Below the pieces are notes generated by a model. That model searched no databases, was not told the DNA's origin, and saw nothing but the letters and a program-made list of their open reading frames with translations. Shown here in pieces: positions 40,818-43,021 of a stretch of DNA of 43,021 nucleotides; positions within the stretch are counted from its first letter, which is position 1, and every line of letters starts with the position of its first letter. The translations under genes and the position numbers were made by a program. The stretch is from Fischerella muscicola PCC 7414 (lineage in GTDB: Bacteria; Cyanobacteriota; Cyanobacteriia; Cyanobacteriales; Nostocaceae): positions 1-43,021 of the forward strand of contig NZ_AJLK01000008.1 in assembly GCF_000317205.1 (NCBI RefSeq), read 5' to 3'.

Positions 40818-42522
40818 TGGGCCTACAGAAGCTTCTATTGATTCTATCTACTGGAGGTGTCAACGCAACACTAATTATGTGACTGCTCCCATAGGTTGTG
40901 CGATCGCTAACACCAAAATTTACATCCTAGACTCTGATTTGCTACCCGTACCTGTTGGAGAACCCGGCGAACTTTATATCGGTGGTATGGGTTTGGCGCG
41001 GGGTTATCTCAACCGTCCGGAACTAACAGCACAGAAGTTTATTCTCAACCCCCTAAATTCATTTGAACGTCTTTATAAAACAGGGGACTTAGCGCGTTAC
41101 TTAAGTGACGGTAACATCGAATTCCTTGGTCGTATTGATCACCAAGTCAAAATTCGCGGCTTCCGCATTGAGTTACCAGAAATCGAGACGAAGCTTTTGC
41201 AACACCCTGGTGTACAAACAAGCGTAGTGATGGCCCGTGAGGATATTCCGGGTGATCAGCGCTTAGTAGCTTACATTGTCCCTAATGGAGAACCAGCAGT
41301 CACGGTTAGCGAACTCCGCAACTTCCTCAAACAAACACTACCAGATTACATGCTGCCATCGGCGTTTGTGATCCTAGATTCCCTACCCCTAACACCAAAT
41401 GGCAAAGTAGACCGTCGCGCCTTACCAGCACCAGATCAGAATCGCTCCCAGATGGTAAAAAACTTGGCGACACCACGAGATCATGTAGAATCGCAGCTAG
41501 CAGAGATTTGGGAAGAAGTTTTAGGCATTCAGCCTGTAGGTATCACAGACAATTTCTTCGATTTGGGCGGTCATTCCTTGGTTGCTTTGCGCTTGTTAGG
41601 AAAAATTGAACAGAAATTTGGCAAAAGTCTGCCTCTATCGGTATTCTTGCAAACATCAACAATAGAACAACTGGCCAAAATTCTCCAGCAGGAAGAATCA
41701 CAAGCACTTTGGCAACCGCTTATCCCAATTCAAACTCATGGTGATAAGCCACCGCTATTCTGCGTACACGGTGCTGATGGTAACGTTCTTGTCTTCCACA
41801 ACTTAGCCCGTTATTTAGATGTAGACCAGCCAGTTTATGCCTTACAACCCCACGGATTAGATGGTAAAAAACCTTTCCAAACTAAAATAGAGGATATGGC
41901 ATCTGAATACATCAAAGGTATTCGCACTGTTCAACCAAAGGGGCCTTATTTGCTAGCTGGCTTTTCTGCTGGAGGTGTGATCACCTTTGAAATGGCACAG
42001 CAACTGGTAGCCCAAGGGGAGAAGGTGGCGTTTTTGGGGTTATTTGACACCTGTAGCCCTAAATATTTTCATAAATTGTCATTTAGTCAATGGATTTCTC
42101 GTCATTGGAATAATTTTTTACAAATCGAACCAAAAGAGAAATTTAACTACTTATTTATGGGGGTGCAGCAGCGCCTGCAAAAGATTGGGGAGATAGGCAA
42201 TAGGTTCAGTGTAGGTAGTGTTGCAGAAAAATCACCACTTGTACCTCTAGAACAAAATATAAATTCAAGAGAAGCTGCTGTTTTTGAAACTCAACGACTA
42301 GCTGTCAGAGACTATCACCCACAACCATACTCAGGCAAGATCACCCTTTTCCGAAGCCAAGAACAGATTTGGTGGCTTGGAAGCGATCGCAATTTAGGTT
42401 GGGGGGGAATAGCTGAAGTGGAGATTCATTCCATCCCTGGTGATCATAACAACATTGTCAGAGCTAATGTAAAGTTTTTGGGGGAAAAATTGAGAGATTG
42501 CTTGAATTCATGCTGTAAATAA
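40816..42522 (+). pseudogene. NRPS terminal fragment: partial A domain, PCP, thioesterase
   Basis: The open frame encodes YGPTEASIDSIYW (adenylation core A5), GELYIGGMGLARGYLNRPELT, YKTGDLARYLSDG (A7), FLGRIDHQVKIRGFRIE (A8) and LPLTPNGKVDRRAL (A10). A PCP (DNFFDLGGHSLVALRLL, Ser for phosphopantetheine) and a type I thioesterase (LLAGFSAGGVITFEMAQ, IPGDHNNIV His) follow. It is the 3' end of a nonribosomal peptide synthetase; the C domain and the N-terminal half of the A domain are gone. The left edge is a MITE end. A GTG at 40879 is available, but no module remains upstream, so the gene is probably dead. Confidence 0.88.
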
Positions 42523-42526
42523 TGTA

Positions 42527-42556
42527 AAAAGCCCACTCATTACTGAAAGGGCTTTT
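42527..42556. terminator. Bidirectional terminator after NRPS fragment
   Basis: AAAAGCCC pairs with GGGCTTTT (8 bp) around a 14-nt loop, giving T runs on both strands between the convergent NRPS fragment and the small ORF at 42,591-42,695. Confidence 0.65.
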
Positions 42557-42590
42557 GTAAACTTTGTTTACTAAAATTTTAATCTTTGTC

Positions 42591-42695
42591 TTAAAACAAA
42601 CTCATCAACGTAATAACGCTAGCACTAGTCAGCACTACTAATGCTCCCATGACCAGAGACTGATTTAGTTGATTTGGAGTTTTTGAGTCGTTCAT
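42591..42695 (-). CDS. Small single-span membrane protein (34 aa)
   Basis: This 34-codon ORF starts ATG AAC GAC TCA, giving a polar start (MNDSKTPNQLNQS) and one membrane helix (LVMGALVVLTSASVITLMSL). Size and layout resemble small thylakoid or envelope proteins, but I do not recognise a family. A weak AAGG lies about 14 nt upstream. Codon use is ordinary. It faces the NRPS fragment across a terminator hairpin. Confidence 0.45.
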   Translation of the reverse strand: MNDSKTPNQLNQSLVMGALVVLTSASVITLMSLF

Positions 42696-43021
42696 TTTAA
42701 ATGATGCCTTATTTTTAAGGATTCTATTTACGATATCAAAGTCAGCATATTTATCTACCAAAGTATGGTAAAACTTAAAATAGTGTTACCTATCTTAGTA
42801 AATATAACGGTGATTACTAACTATTTAGTGGTTAGTAGTTGATTGTTGATTGTTGATTGTTGATTGTTGGTTGTTGGTGAGACCAGCCCCCCAAAAAGGC
42901 GGTCTCCGTCACGTAGACGCGTAGACGCGAAGCGGCTTCCGCAGGTAGCGGCTTAAGGTAAGGGTAGGGGGACTGGCGAACCCGTAGACACGAAGTGGCT
43001 TAAGGTAAGGGTAGGGTTGTT
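42696..43021. repeat. Repeat-rich end of window
   Basis: The first ~140 bp are AT-rich and empty. From 42,840 there is a GATTGTT heptamer array, then a hairpin (GAGACC...GGTCTC at about 42,878-42,907). Two degenerate copies of the GTAGACGCGAAGCGGCTTC family follow, each continuing GGCTTAAGGTAAGGGTAGG. The repeat runs off the right edge. No gene was seen. Confidence 0.75.

Noticed and set aside
40879-42522. A functional stand-alone A-PCP-TE protein starting at GTG 40879
   Set aside because: The reading frame and NRPS motifs continue upstream of that GTG to the MITE edge, the A domain is missing its N-terminal half, and no clear ribosome site precedes the GTG.

Overview
The window is cyanobacterial chromosome, most likely from a filamentous, heterocyst-forming lineage (Nostoc/Anabaena/Calothrix type). 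The evidence is frequent HIP1 octamers (GCGATCGC), the AcsF chlorophyll cyclase, a probable Psb35-like photosystem II small protein, an xisH-xisI pair, and abundant heptamer/octamer short tandem repeats (STRRs). The genus cannot be fixed from this sequence alone. No phage module, CRISPR array or rRNA was seen. One tRNA (His-GTG) is present.

Layout. 1-8.4 kb: Psb35-like small membrane protein, TerB-domain protein, rsmB, a large M1 aminopeptidase with HEAT repeats, mannose-1-phosphate guanylyltransferase, and an LCP-family envelope protein. 8.4-16.3 kb: a small membrane ORF followed by two adjacent MITEs, unknown proteins, a SAM methyltransferase, murJ, a candidate minus-strand small RNA, a Lin0512-family protein, DUF3598 and SnoaL-like proteins, and an IS1-family element that is itself interrupted by a 162-bp palindromic element. 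16.3-20.1 kb: tRNA-His, DUF4359, Mn catalase, a MITE nested inside another MITE, and the overlapping sirohydrochlorin chelatase-cobA pair (siroheme/cobalamin branch). 20.1-27.5 kb: a CheA-like Hpt/CheW protein lacking an ATPase domain, a membrane GTPase, a Phd/ParE toxin-antitoxin pair, and a CPA2 cation:proton antiporter with RCK (TrkA) domains. 27.7-33 kb: N-acylglucosamine 2-epimerase, a cluster of Uma2, HEPN-like and XisH/XisI proteins, and an APH-fold kinase overlapping a DOMON-like gene. 33.6-39.6 kb: a triplicated YflT-type stress protein, a BON lipoprotein, an FAD oxidoreductase-Rieske fusion, a predicted outer-membrane protein, and acsF. 39.7-42.7 kb: two 5'-truncated genes, a reverse transcriptase and an NRPS terminal A-PCP-TE fragment, followed by a 34-codon membrane ORF.

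Most genes are housekeeping or single-function cyanobacterial genes. The unusual layer is the repeat biology. Five dispersed hairpins share a CCCGACTTTT/AAAAGTCGGG core, one with a compensatory base-pair change. Several MITE-like elements have readable termini, and two insertions have perfect 8-bp target duplications. Repeats have entered genes: an octamer array lies in frame inside rsmB, a dispersed repeat supplies the first codons of cobA, a heptamer array forms the broken 5' edge of the reverse transcriptase, and a MITE end forms the broken 5' edge of the NRPS. I did not find a clear new multi-gene system. The best candidates for new biology are the hairpin/MITE family, the 162-bp element in IS1, the candidate small RNA near 12.84 kb, and the HEPN/XisHI/Uma2 islet.
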